Source of the DNA: Isoperla grammatica
Lineage: Eukaryota > Arthropoda > Insecta > Plecoptera > Perlodidae
Assembly (NCBI GenBank): GCA_945910005.1
Contig: OX246747.1
Coordinates: 8,519,966-8,583,965, forward strand
DNA: 64,000 nucleotides
Reading direction: 5' to 3'
The notes under the pieces were generated by a model, which was given only the letters and a program-made list of their open reading frames with translations, was not told the origin of the DNA and ran no database searches. The translations under genes and the position numbers were made by a program. Shown here piece after piece: positions 1 to 9,614 of the stretch. Position 1 is the first letter of the stretch; each line of letters starts with the position of its first letter.

Positions 1-666
1 CGTCGAATCGTGAATCAAAAACGTTAACGTGAATCTATTACCGGTTGACGATTCAAGTTGACGCCAATCGTAAACTAGGCTTTATTGTTTGGCCTAATCT
101 AAGGAAGTTGACCAATAAAAATGTAAATGTTGAGTCTGGGCCCTCAAACTTACCACTTCATTCATTTTCTTGTTTATGAGTTTAGTCATTTGGGCAGGGT
201 GAAGTTTTTTTAATGACGCATCACAATGGAGTACCGGTTTCGACGACACTGTAGATGTAGATCTAGACCCCTGGTCTCCATATATTTTCTCAAGACTGGG
301 ACTAGGCCTATCAGGCCGAAAATGTATAAGGCTACCTGAAATGACATTACAAAAGAAAGTTAGTACAGCAATTATGACTCATACCTCTAAAACTAGCTCC
401 ACGATTGCCCTGTGATGGCAGCGACAGCGTACATGGCAATGTAAAGAAAATATACGTTAGTACACAATACACATATAGGTTAGGCCTACTCCTACCTAAG
501 ACCTACTAGAGTAGGCCTAATAATAAATTACCACACTAACTTAGAAACATGTTTGATATTGGCAAACATAACTGTTATGGTAGACAGGTTGTAGGTCTAG
601 GCCTAGGCTAATGTTATTGTGCATCGGCCTCAAGTCTTGGATGCAGGCTAAGCCTAGCCTAGCCCA
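1..666. other. Intergenic, TAGGCC-rich
   Basis: I see no supportable gene here. The stretch is AT-rich spacer with many short GGCCTA/TAGGCC words, especially near 480-665, of the kind that recurs around 9.0-9.25, 13.0-13.16 and 44.1-44.4 kb. It ends where the 35-bp terminal inverted repeat of the next element begins. Confidence 0.6.
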
Positions 667-701
667 GGGAGGCAAGTTTTTGAACACACGTTTGCAGTCA
701 C
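667..701 (+). repeat. Left terminal inverted repeat
   Basis: Begins GGGAGGCAAGTTTTTG and ends GTTTGCAGTCAC. It matches the reverse complement of 8930-8964 at 34 of 35 positions by direct reading. Confidence 0.85.
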
Positions 702-906
702 TTCCTAAAAAAAGGTGGCTTGGCGGTTCACGTGACGATCAAAACGTACGTTTTGCGCAGAATGCAAGTTTTTAAACCACAACGCCAACGAATTCACGTC
801 TCGAAACGTGACGTTCCCTCCTGCCATCGAAATACTCGTGGTTTGATCATTTTTCACGTTTTAAATCACTGCCCACATGATTCAATTGTACTCGATGGCA
901 GTTAAT

Positions 907-912
907 GTTTGT

Positions 913-999
<87 letters not shown>
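907..999. repeat. (TTTA)n tail of LINE 1
   Basis: About 22 uninterrupted TTTA units. Their position directly after the LINE 3' UTR (minus strand reads TAAA) indicates a retrotransposon tail that has expanded as a microsatellite. Confidence 0.9.
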
Positions 1000-1001
<2 letters not shown>

Positions 1002-1338
1002 AAGCATACAGTATGACTCGGAAGTCTGAAAACATCAGTCGAGTATTGTAATGGTCAAAATCTGTACAACAAACACATACAAAATTACAAACAATATAAT
1101 TAACATAAACAATTTAAAAGAGAATTAAAAAGATTTATTAAAAGACACAGGGTGTCGATAATAAAAAGCATTACGATCACTTCCACTTCTCCCCCAGGAG
1201 GTCTTCCACCGAGTAGTATGACTTTTCCTGAAGAAATCGTTTGAGGTTACGCTCGTCCGTCCTAGATGGACTTCAGGTCCCTAGGCAATTTATTGTATAG
1301 CTTGCGACCCATCTGCATGACACCTAAGCTCGTTGACT

Positions 1339-4269
1339 TCAGTCTATGCCGCTCATGGATAAGGCTAACAGCCGATCTCGTGCCATGTCCATGATGACTG
1401 CCCGTTTGGAAAAGGAGGAGATTCCCTTTAACGAACAGCAAATAGCCAAAATGTACAGGCAAGGTAAGGGCATTATATTAAGCTCACGGAATTTAGGCCT
1501 GCATGATTGACGAGCATTAGTGGATACCATGCATCTGATCACCCGTTTTTGAGCGCGGAAGACTTGGATGGCTTGATGTGTCCCTCCCCAAAAGATAATA
1601 CCATACTGGATGATGGATTGGACTTGCGCAAAGTATACTGTCCTCAAAACTGAGAGGTTGCACTCTCGGGCAAGAGTTCGAATGGCAAAGGTAGCTTTTG
1701 CTATCTTACTTAGCAGACCGTCAACATGAGGTACCCAGTTTAAATGGTGGTCAATTGTCAATCCCAAACAGTTAGCTGAAGGGACTGTTGGCGTGCTTGA
1801 TGGGAGTATAGTTTCTTGTCCCTGAGGTGCGAACAGGACTATTTGGGTTTTATCTTCGTTCATCCTGAGCTTGTTTGGACCGAACCAGTGGGAGAAGTCC
1901 GCGATTGTAGAAGTGATTTCTTTGTCGAGGTCCAAGCTGTTATTGGCATGAACGGCAGCGCTCGAGTCATCAGCAAATTGTATTATTTTCCGATTTAGAG
2001 AGTTGCCCGTGACGCACGGTGCCAAGTCATTAACCAGAAGTGAGAAACAGATTGGACTAATTATTGAGCCTTGGGGGACCCCGTTTTTCACGCGTTCCCA
2101 TGGCGAGGTATGCTGATCAGTCAGTTTGACTCGTTGCAGTCGATCAGTGAGGTACGATGACATCCAAGCTCCAGTGATCCCCGAGATCCCATAGTGTTCA
2201 AGCTTTGATAGCAAGATCGAGTGATCCACTCCATCAAAAGCTTTTGAAAGATTCTAGGTCACTCGTTATTTTGTCAATCATTTCAAATATGGCCGTCATA
2301 GTAGAAAAGCCCTCTCTAAACCCATGCTGGGCTTCAGATAGGATTTTGTACCTGTTGAGGTGTTCCATTAGTTTGTTAGTCATAAGTTTCTCTAGAATCT
2401 TGGAGAATGAAGGTAGGAGGGAGATTGGGCGGTAGTTTGAGCACTGCCCTTTAAAGCCTTTTCTTGAAGATCGGTTTGACGATGGCTCGTTTCATCAAGT
2501 TTGGGAATATCCCTGTGCAGAACGAGTGATTGAAGATGTGCGTTAATGGTTTACTCAATAACGTGTTGCACTCCTTTAACAGCCACATAGGAATCTCATC
2601 CCAACCCGACGACCATTTAGGTTTGAAGGAGTTAATGGTATCCACAATATCCTTTTCGGTCACTGAAGGCTGTTTAAAGACTACCGGGCTCAGTTGAGTG
2701 ACAGCAGACAAGACAACCTATCCATACACTCACGTAGAGTGTCACCAGGGTAAGTAGTATTTTTCCCGATGGAAGCGAAGAAGCAATTAAGCCTTCTTGC
2801 TACCTGATGTTGGTCAGATACCTCCTTCCCATCCTCAACTAGTATGATGGGTGTGTCGGCGCGCTTACGCGTGCGATCTTTCCCAGTCAGTGATTTTACT
2901 AACTTCCATGCCGCCGCTGTTTTATTTTCGGCCGCGGCGATCAGTGACGAGTTATGGTTGCATTTGGCCGTTTTTATTGCTAAACGTAAGTTCCTTTTTA
3001 CCTCCTGGAGAAGGGCTATGACTGAAGGAGTAGCTCTTTGCTTGGCAAGGAGGCAAAGTTCTCTCTTCCAACTACAAGCTTTTTTTATTTCTGGTGTAAT
3101 CCAGCCCTTGATCTGTTCACCTTTTCGTGATCCTGAAAGCTTTTTGGGAAAGTGCTTGTCGAATAGAAACAAGAACTTCCGTAGAAAAGTGGAGTATTTG
3201 TCATCGACAGATTCCCCCTGGAGGACATCCCACCAATCCATGCTGGACAGATCGCCCTAAAATCATTGATTGCTGAGTCGGAGAATTTCCTCTTTAAGGT
3301 CCTAATTTTCTTTTCGTGTCTACGTGGACGGAGTGGTAGCGATATGACTTGGGCCAGGTGGTCGGAAAGCCCCGACTCTACATTGCCAATAAATGTTATG
3401 TTTTCACAGTTCGAAATAACGTGGTCAATGGCCGTCCCAGAGGCAGGGGTACTTCTAGTGACTCCACAGTCAAGTACTTTAAAGCCAAACCCTGCCGCGG
3501 TATTTACCAGCATGGAACCAAGCCTGGCATCCAGGGAGTTAGCATTGAAATCGCCGCAGATAACTGTTTTTAGACCAAGAGTGGCATTTTTCTCAAGAAT
3601 AGCTTCTAGACAGCTAAAAAATTTGCTTAGGTTGCCTTGGATGGGAGCCCTGTATATAGTTATCAATAGGAAGGGGGTCGGAGACATTACTTCAATTGCA
3701 CATACCTCGAAAACTCCTTCTTTTGCACGGATGTCCAGGCGGGGTTTGAACCTGACCTCATGTTCCGCTCTAATGAATATGGCAGACCCACCGCCGATCT
3801 TGGACGATCTTGAGTAGTAATCGGCAAGATCATAACCATGTATGGAGATAGCCTCTATGTAGTCTTGTCGAAGCCAATGCTCGGTAAGACAGAGGAAATC
3901 AGCAGGAGGCACCAGAGTATCCAGGAATATCTCCAGCTCCTCAACTTTGTTGCCTAGACTTCTTATATTTAGGTGGATAATGCCAAGGTTGTTATTACCA
4001 GGCCTAGTTGTCTCTAGGTCTAGGCCTACGTTAGTGGCACGGTTCGGCTCCCCCTTCCGAAAAGGGGTCCTAAAGTTAAAACGGTTGACAGCGGTGGCAC
4101 TGGGCCAATTTTCTGGATGATAGAGGGCTTCTGCCATGGTTGCCTCAACACTAACCCTGAAAGAGTTATAGTTCCCTTTGGACTGAAGTTCTTCCACCTC
4201 TGCAGATATTTGTAAGTGATTCTTCAGGTAAGAAATTACCTCGGCTTGGTATCGACTTTGAGCCTCCAC
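1339..4269 (-). pseudogene. LINE 1 ORF2: APE endonuclease-reverse transcriptase
   Basis: The endonuclease part (4269-3241) shows LNIRSL near the start, the LTEHW block, CGDFNAN and the terminal SDHLAQV, which are the catalytic blocks of APE-type LINE nucleases. The reverse transcriptase follows on the same strand in three shifted frames (3241-2690, 2711-2451, about 2450-1339). It shows a SKAFDGVDHS block, GVPQGSIISP and a catalytic FADDSS where FADDT is more usual. The start at 4269 overlaps the end of ORF1 by 34 bases, consistent with termination-reinitiation. At least three frameshifts separate the parts, so it is not functional as it stands. After RT the chain continues through IIFWGG and a cysteine-containing C-terminus typical of the group. 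Confidence 0.85.
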
Positions 4270-5183
4270 ACGTGAAGGTGAAACTTCTTTGTCGATGAGA
4301 CTGCTGCTAGGCCTAAGCTGTTGTTTTCACTCGCTACCGCCGATCCGATGAGTCGAGGCTTATTTTTACGCTTCTGACCTCTGCGATTAATTAACTTAAA
4401 GCCATCAGTAGATGGGTCTGTGGTCGAGCTTGAGTTGGTGGATGAGCCTGATAAATCTTCTTGGAGACTGGTCGAGCCGGGCCCGGGGTTGGAGGGTTTG
4501 GTTTGCAGAATGGGGTCCGTGAGGGGGTCTTCTAGTTGAGACAAGGTAGGCCCTGGAAAGACAGTAGCCTTCTGTTGTTCTTCTGTTTGTGGGATTGCCT
4601 TTTGAGCATAAATGGCCCTCGTCCCCGCATTTGGTTGTATGTAATTACAACGTTCCAGTATTGTTGATGCTGGAAGTTGAGGTGTAGGTTTTGTAAGACA
4701 GCTTTTATTTTCCTTAGGCTTTATCTCGGTTGGCGGCGGATTGAGCCTAGGCCCAGGCCCACTTCCCTCCCTCCGCGAGACCAACCTAACCTCACCTTTG
4801 GCTGGCGCCCAGGTTTGGCCTAGGCCAATTAGTTTCTCCTCCTGTAGGAGAATGATTTTGTTTAAATCTCGTATCCTATCGTCTTTTTCTTTTAGGAGAG
4901 CTTGACTATAGGAGTGGATTTCATCTCTGGACTTCTTGTCAAACTTGTAGTTCGTGCCCGCGCACTCCGAGCCGTGGCCTAGGCCTAGGTCGTAGATAGT
5001 TTTCACTGTCATTTTTACTGAATGAAGTATTTCACTCTGGTTTTTTGATGGATGGTTTTGGTCTACATTTAAGCCTATTTCTTGAAATAGCTTAACTAAA
5101 TCTTGGTTGTTTATATCTTCCAGATGTTGAAAGACAATTGGCAAGCTGAAATGTCGCACTTCCTGGCATGCCGCCATGTTCAC
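4236..5183 (-). CDS. LINE 1 ORF1 (gag-like, 315 aa)
   Basis: An open frame of 315 codons directly upstream of ORF2, as expected for a LINE ORF1, which binds element RNA. The first ~140 residues are charged and predicted helical (LLKEKDDRIRDLNKIILLQE looks coiled-coil). The middle is proline and serine rich, and a basic NRRGQKRKNKPR patch lies near residue 270. I see no CCHC knuckle. The identification rests mainly on position and on the 34-base overlap with ORF2. Met at 5183 is the first ATG after the CAA repeat; a longer N-terminus is possible but would run into low-complexity codons. Confidence 0.6.
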   Translation of the reverse strand: MNMAACQEVRHFSLPIVFQHLEDINNQDLVKLFQEIGLNVDQNHPSKNQSEILHSVKMTVKTIYDLGLGHGSECAGTNYKFDKKSRDEIHSYSQALLKEKDDRIRDLNKIILLQEEKLIGLGQTWAPAKGEVRLVSRREGSGPGPRLNPPPTEIKPKENKSCLTKPTPQLPASTILERCNYIQPNAGTRAIYAQKAIPQTEEQQKATVFPGPTLSQLEDPLTDPILQTKPSNPGPGSTSLQEDLSGSSTNSSSTTDPSTDGFKLINRRGQKRKNKPRLIGSAVASENNSLGLAAVSSTKKFHLHVWRLKVDTKPR

Positions 5184-5215
5184 CGCCTTCTGTTTTCAGA
5201 CAGCCGTGGTGACCA

Positions 5216-5262
5216 CAACAACAACAACAACAACAACAACAATAACAACAACAATAAGCAAT
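5216..5262. repeat. (CAA)n microsatellite
   Basis: ACAACAACA-type repeat in the 5' region of LINE 1, about 45 bases, with one AATAAC interruption. Confidence 0.8.
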
Positions 5263-5485
5263 TGAATACGTAGCGCCGCGCTTTTGAAGTATCTTCAAAC
5301 GATGTTCAATCGTTCTAGCTGCACGATGGACCATCTACTTAATTTAGAGTTGATTGAAAATGCCGCAGATGAAGGGGACAATAATGATCTAGACAATAAT
5401 GAGATTGGTTAAGGAGCGCGTAGACTCTTTTCAACTTTCGGATGCAAAATGTATTAATAAAAACATGCTCTAGAGGTAGGCCTAG

Positions 5486-6120
5486 GCCCTTACTCACGAA
5501 ATCTAAAAGACAATGCCACTTTCTCGTTCTGAGTGATGCAAGAAGCAAATCGTATAACATTTTGTCAACAAGTGTTTTTAGACTAATTCGACCATGCTGA
5601 ACACGAAAATCTCTGTTGACATCTCGAAATCTGGCCAGGAAGCCCGGAATTCAAGATGGCGGCCAAGATAGCTTCGTATTTTTTATTTTTTATATCTCGC
5701 ACACCTGACTTATTAGTCCATGTCGTTAGACTAATTTGACTTTATACAACCGCAAATTGTTGTTGTAACCTCAAAACCTTGACCGAAAAACAGTAATTCA
5801 AGATGGCGGTCAAGATGGCGTCGTTGTTTTGATTTTGTATATCTCGCACAATTACGAGCTAAACCATATGTTTATAGACTAATTCGACCTTGCTGAGTAC
5901 GAAAATCGCTTTTAACACCTCGAAATCTGTACTGCAAACCAAGAATTCAAGATGGCGGCCAAGAATGACTTCGGTATTTCGATATCTAACACGTCTTACG
6001 ATGTAGTCCACATGTTTTTTAGGCTAATTCGTGCTTGCTGAATGCGAAAATCGGTGTTGACACCTCGAAAGTTTGAACGGTTACCCAGAATTCAAAACGG
6101 CGGCCAAAATGGGAACTTTT
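5486..6120 (+). repeat. Left inner inverted array, ~150-bp units
   Basis: Four degenerate units each contain GACTAATTCGACC, a GAAAATC word, CTCGAAATCT and AATTCAAGATGGCGGCCAAG. The AAGATGGCGG words fall near 5652, 5799, 5948 and 6092. The same units occur in reverse complement at 7770-8480. The outer edge near 5520-5580, including AAGCAAATCGTATAAC, is likewise mirrored near 8460-8485. Confidence 0.8.
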
Positions 6121-6208
6121 TAAAGTGGCAGGAATAGTTACTTTGGTAACAAATAATAAATACCACGTAACAATCACAGCCAAAACGTTTAATGTAAATA
6201 CTGTGTGT

Positions 6209-7775
6209 CTAATCGACATTCACATTGATGCATCGTCCTCTGCATTTGCAGATTTTTGTGCATACCAACTCAAACTTCCGGCATCCACAGGTCCTGGTTG
6301 CGCACTGGGTCTTGCATCCACAAATGTCTGCATTCTCGACGACAGTAGCTTCAAGAGGTAGCTGCCCAAGCCCATTTAGAAGGTTGTATGCTCCAGCTGT
6401 CGTGAAGGACGCCCACGCTACTTTTTTGGAGATGGTCGCCAAGTGTGATGTGGAATCGCACCCCGTAAGTGCATGGAAGGACAGGATGTTATTCATCTGG
6501 TACACCGTTAGAGTGGAGCAAACAGTGTGAATTGGAACGTACTTCCTGTCCTTCGCCGTACCACTCATCATCCACACAGTTGTACTGGTACTTATAATTT
6601 TGTTGAAGTGATGGATAAGAAGAAGACAAATGTCAGTGTCCCTCGCCATCACCACGACATTATCGAAGTCACTGTGGACGGCATGCAAGATGACGCGAGT
6701 ATCAGCCTCCTCTTGCGATGAGGATAGACCCTGCCCAGGGACTGCCACCTTATCGTGGTGGGCAGGTTTGCGTGCTTTGTTGATCCCGAGAGCTATGCCG
6801 GCGGAAGCGTATGCTTCTGGTAGGGCCACCCAAGCCGGACTGGTCGAGGAGGAGAAGTCAGACGAAGTGCAGTCCACACCCGAATCCCCTTTCCCCCCCA
6901 CTGTCCCATTGAATATTTCTCCTCCCACTTGGCCCTGCCCTCCCTTGCTGGACTCCGGTATGACGACTCACGCGACGTACAATGGATCTGATTCGGATGT
7001 GGCTTTATTCTTCATTATCATCTTTCTCATCTTCATTATCACCCGCTCATCGTCTCGATTAGCAATCGTTGCATAAATATGAGACGTTAAGCCCCATTAA
7101 TCAATCAATGAGGATAGACCACTGACATTTCTTTCAGTCTTGTTTGAATTGACCATACGCTCATCATCAAAGCCTCCTGACACAATAACTTTTAAGTCAC
7201 CAAAGTCATGTAGGCCTATCATTAGTTGTTCGGAGAGGAAACAGGCAAGATCAGCCTTATTTTCCCCAAGAGACATGAAGTTTCTCCTGTCTTTAGGCAA
7301 AGCTACTGAGGGATTAGTAATTACTCTTTGCACTGGAGCAGATCCTTTTGTACGCTTCCTTCGTGTACCTGATTTAATAGACTTTGTTCTGTATCTATCT
7401 AAGAGTACGTCTACTCTATTATAAGATGAAGCTATATTATGGATTCTGTCAATGAAGCAAGTGGCGAGGTCGCCGAAAGTATTTGCACTCGCAGGTTTAC
7501 CAAGAGCCACAACTACAGCTTGCCCATCTACAATTATGTGGGAAGCAGATTTGTTAATACAAAGGGACGGTGGACACTCTTTGCCTTCTGTGAGTAGTTT
7601 CAAAAGAGTGGCCTTTTCAGAACTTCTCAGGGAACCATTCATTTCTGCTAATGCTAGTGGCACAGGGAGAAGTTCATGCTTCAGGATTGACTGCATATCA
7701 ATCGCCCTTCCTGCCTCGTAAGCAACTAGCAAACGGTGAAGAACATCCCTGTCTGCTTCAATGATTTTTTTGGTT
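6209..7775 (-). pseudogene. PIN/XPG(FEN1)-like nuclease with CXC tail
   Basis: Reading minus from about 7775, the frame shows IIVDGQAVVV, then VDVLLDRYRTKSIKSGTRRK, then (after the inserted retroposon at 6730-7107) SSQEEADTRVILHA, MARDTDICLLL and ALTGCDSTS. The spaced acidic residues match the metal-binding core of PIN/FEN1-type nucleases. The C-terminus CGCKTQCATRTCGCRK...CKCRGRC is a cysteine array like CXC (tesmin/TSO1) zinc-binding domains. Removing the retroposon and one copy of its target duplication rejoins GLSS with SQEEADTR. A TGA precedes the frame at the array edge, so the N-terminus is missing or lies in another exon. I recognise the fold but not a named gene; the XPG-like ORFs reported in Academ transposons are a possible comparison. 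Confidence 0.6.
6730..7107 (+). mobile_element. Short retroposon copy S1 (type A)
   Basis: Full-length copy beginning CTGCCCAGGGACTGCC and ending GACGTTAAGCCCCATTAATC plus a short tail. It is flanked by the 13-bp duplication ATGAGGATAGACC (6718-6730 and 7108-7120). The insertion cuts the nuclease frame. Type A copies share a middle with TTGGCCCTGCC and GACTCACGCGACGTA. Confidence 0.9.
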
Positions 7776-8485
7776 CATTCTGAGACCGGACTTTTTGGTC
7801 AAGATTTGAAGGATTTAAAAGCGATTTTCGGATTCAGCAAGGTCGAATTAATCTCAAATCATTGTCTTAGTAGTAAGTTGTGCGATACATTCAAAATAAA
7901 AATTAACGCCATCTTGAATTTTGTGTTTCCGGTCTAGATTTAATAGTATTTTCGGATTCAGCAAGGTCGAATTAGTCTACACACATATTATGGTCTAGCT
8001 CATAAGCAGTGTGGGACGTACAGTAGGATCCAGTAGAATCAAAGCACTGACGCCATCTTGGCCGCCATTTTGAAATACGGCTTTCAGGTCAAGATTAGAA
8101 CGATTAAATATCGATTTTATGACTCAGAAAGGTCGAATTAGTCTAAAATTATTGTCTTTATAGTAAGTTGCGTGAGACATACAAGTAAAACGTACGCCAG
8201 CTTAGCCACCATCTTGATTTACGGGTTTCCGGTCCAGATAAGAAGATTCTTACAACGATTTTCGGATTCGGGAAGCTCGAATTAGTCTAAAAACATATTA
8301 TGGTCCAGTTCGTAAGTGGTATGTAGTTATAGAATCAAATTACCTACGCCATCTTGGCCGCCATCTTGAATTCCGGGCTTCCTGTCCAGATTTCGAGGTG
8401 TCAACAGAGATTTTCGTATTCAGCATGGTCGAATTAGTCTAAAAACATTTGTTGACCAATTGTTATACGATTTGCTTCTTGCATC
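7770..8485 (-). repeat. Right inner inverted array, ~150-bp units
   Basis: Reverse-complement counterpart of the left array. CGCCATCTTG words recur near 7910, 8050, 8205 and 8350, each followed by a GGTCGAATTAGTCTA block. The outermost unit is nearly identical to the mirror image of the outermost left unit, which argues for arm-to-arm homogenisation. Confidence 0.8.
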
Positions 8486-8929
8486 GTTAAAAACGCTCTT
8501 TTCTCTGAAAGTAGCCTTGTCTATAAAGCATTTGGTGTTTTTATCTAGGCCTAGACCTTGCCTTTTGACAATTCACACATGCTCTAGAGCTAGGCCTAGG
8601 CCCTTACTGACGAAATCCAAAGCATTTGTTGTTTTTATCTAGGCCTAGACCTTACCTTTTGACACTTGTGAGAATAACAAAAGTTTGACAACTGACAGCT
8701 GGTAAACAGTTTGTGTAGTTGTCGTTGCTAGCGCTAGGCGTAACGAAGCTCGTTTCTGATTGGTCGAAGAACGTTTACAATCACAAAGTATGAACACCAT
8801 GGAACAATTGCAACGGGAATAAACAGCAATACACATTTAGATCACATCGTACGTTTTGGTTTTAAAAACTTGCATATTTTCCAAGCCACCAAAAACGAGT
8901 GGGATGGATTCACGTTTTGACGTTACGTT

Positions 8930-8964
8930 GTGACTGCAAACGTGTGTTTAAAAACTTGCCTCCC
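8930..8964 (-). repeat. Right terminal inverted repeat
   Basis: Ends AAAAACTTGCCTCCC on the plus strand, the mirror of 667-701. Directly inside it, the CAAGCCACC and ACGTTTTGGTTTTAAAAAC words also resemble the left arm (720-775) but in shuffled order. Confidence 0.85.
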
Positions 8965-9332
8965 AGGCCCTGTGTACAATACATACACCAATCTTAAGTT
9001 AAACTACACACAACAAAAGGCCCAGACATGCAGAATTTAAGCATGGGCTTTACCCTGGGCTATAAGATAGCTATAGGTAGGCCTACCTTGGCCTAGCGTA
9101 GTCCATTGGGCATAGCCTAAGCCTAGGCCTTTAGGCCTACCTTGGATTAGGGCTAGGGCCTAGGTCCTCCCTGTTCCTAGGGCGTATGCCTACGTTTCAA
9201 TTGTGAATCCAATCCAATCAGCCTAGGCCTACTTTTCAAAATATCTAAGTATATGGCAAGGTCTAGGCCTAACTCAACCAAGGCTCTCTTTGTTTGTTGT
9301 TGTTTTTACATGCGAATCGTAAACATGACTAA
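8965..9332. other. Intergenic, TAGGCC-rich
   Basis: No gene seen. Dense GGCCTA/TAGGCC words at 9080-9270. Confidence 0.6.
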
Positions 9333-9497
9333 GGCCCGAATGCATAGTTCAGACTCAAGCCTTCCTCAACTCAGCCTCGCCCAACCACCAATCACGGAGC
9401 GGCATTGCCATGTGGACAGCTCTGTAATTGGTGGCTAGGTGAGGCTGAGGAGAGGCTGAGTTGAGGAGGGCTTAAGTGTGGACTATGCATTCGGACC
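9333..9497. mobile_element. Harbinger-type MITE (fold-back)
   Basis: A 165-bp element made almost entirely of two long inverted arms that start GG(C/T)CCGAATGCATAG, with a short central loop near 9403-9418. It is flanked by TAA on both sides (9330-9332 and 9498-9500). A 3-bp TWA duplication and G-rich termini are typical of PIF/Harbinger. The element is non-coding. Confidence 0.75.
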
Positions 9498-9535
9498 TAA
9501 ATGTACATTACTACACCAGATAAAAGTTTCACTCC

Positions 9536-9614
9536 TGTTGTGTTCGTGTACCCATTCCTGCATCATGAGTCAAGGCCCCCATTGACTCTACATTCCTTGG
9601 TATATTTCTACTTC
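9536..9614 (+). repeat. Left inverted repeat flanking the nucleocapsid-like frame
   Basis: Roughly 79 bp, TGTTGTGTTCGTGTACCC through ATATTTCTACTTC, matched in reverse complement at 10849-10927 with about five differences. Confidence 0.75.

Larger units (their letters stand above)
905..5330 (-). mobile_element. LINE 1, CR1/jockey-group non-LTR retrotransposon
   Basis: A nearly full-length non-LTR retrotransposon on the minus strand. It has a 5' region with a CAA microsatellite, ORF1, an overlapping endonuclease-reverse transcriptase ORF2, a 3' UTR, and a tetranucleotide tail read as (TTTA)n on the plus strand at 908-998. It lies in the left arm of the TIR element. The 5' boundary is placed only approximately, near 5330, and no target duplication was confirmed. 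Assignment to the CR1/jockey group rests on the APE endonuclease and RT motifs. The exact clade is uncertain. Confidence 0.75.
667..8964. mobile_element. Composite TIR element carrying an XPG-like nuclease
   Basis: A span of about 8.3 kb has 35-bp terminal inverted repeats (667-701 and 8930-8964, one mismatch). Further inside lie two arrays of ~150-bp units in opposite orientation (about 5570-6120 and 7770-8480). Between the arrays is one broken nuclease gene on the minus strand. A LINE in the left arm and a short retroposon in the gene are later insertions; without them the element is about 3.5 kb. No DDE transposase is visible, and no target duplication could be identified: the flanks are AGCCCA on the left and AGGCCC on the right. 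I infer a DNA transposon or a non-autonomous derivative. The encoded protein may be the mobility enzyme or a passenger. Confidence 0.6.

Noticed and set aside
5092..5334. Minus frame with a poly-cysteine run
   Set aside because: Translation of the CAA microsatellite in the LINE 1 5' region.
6630..7076. Plus frame of ~148 codons ending RLAIVA as an independent gene
   Set aside because: It lies within retroposon S1 and recurs in every type A copy; kept only as a possible relic of the parent LINE ORF1.
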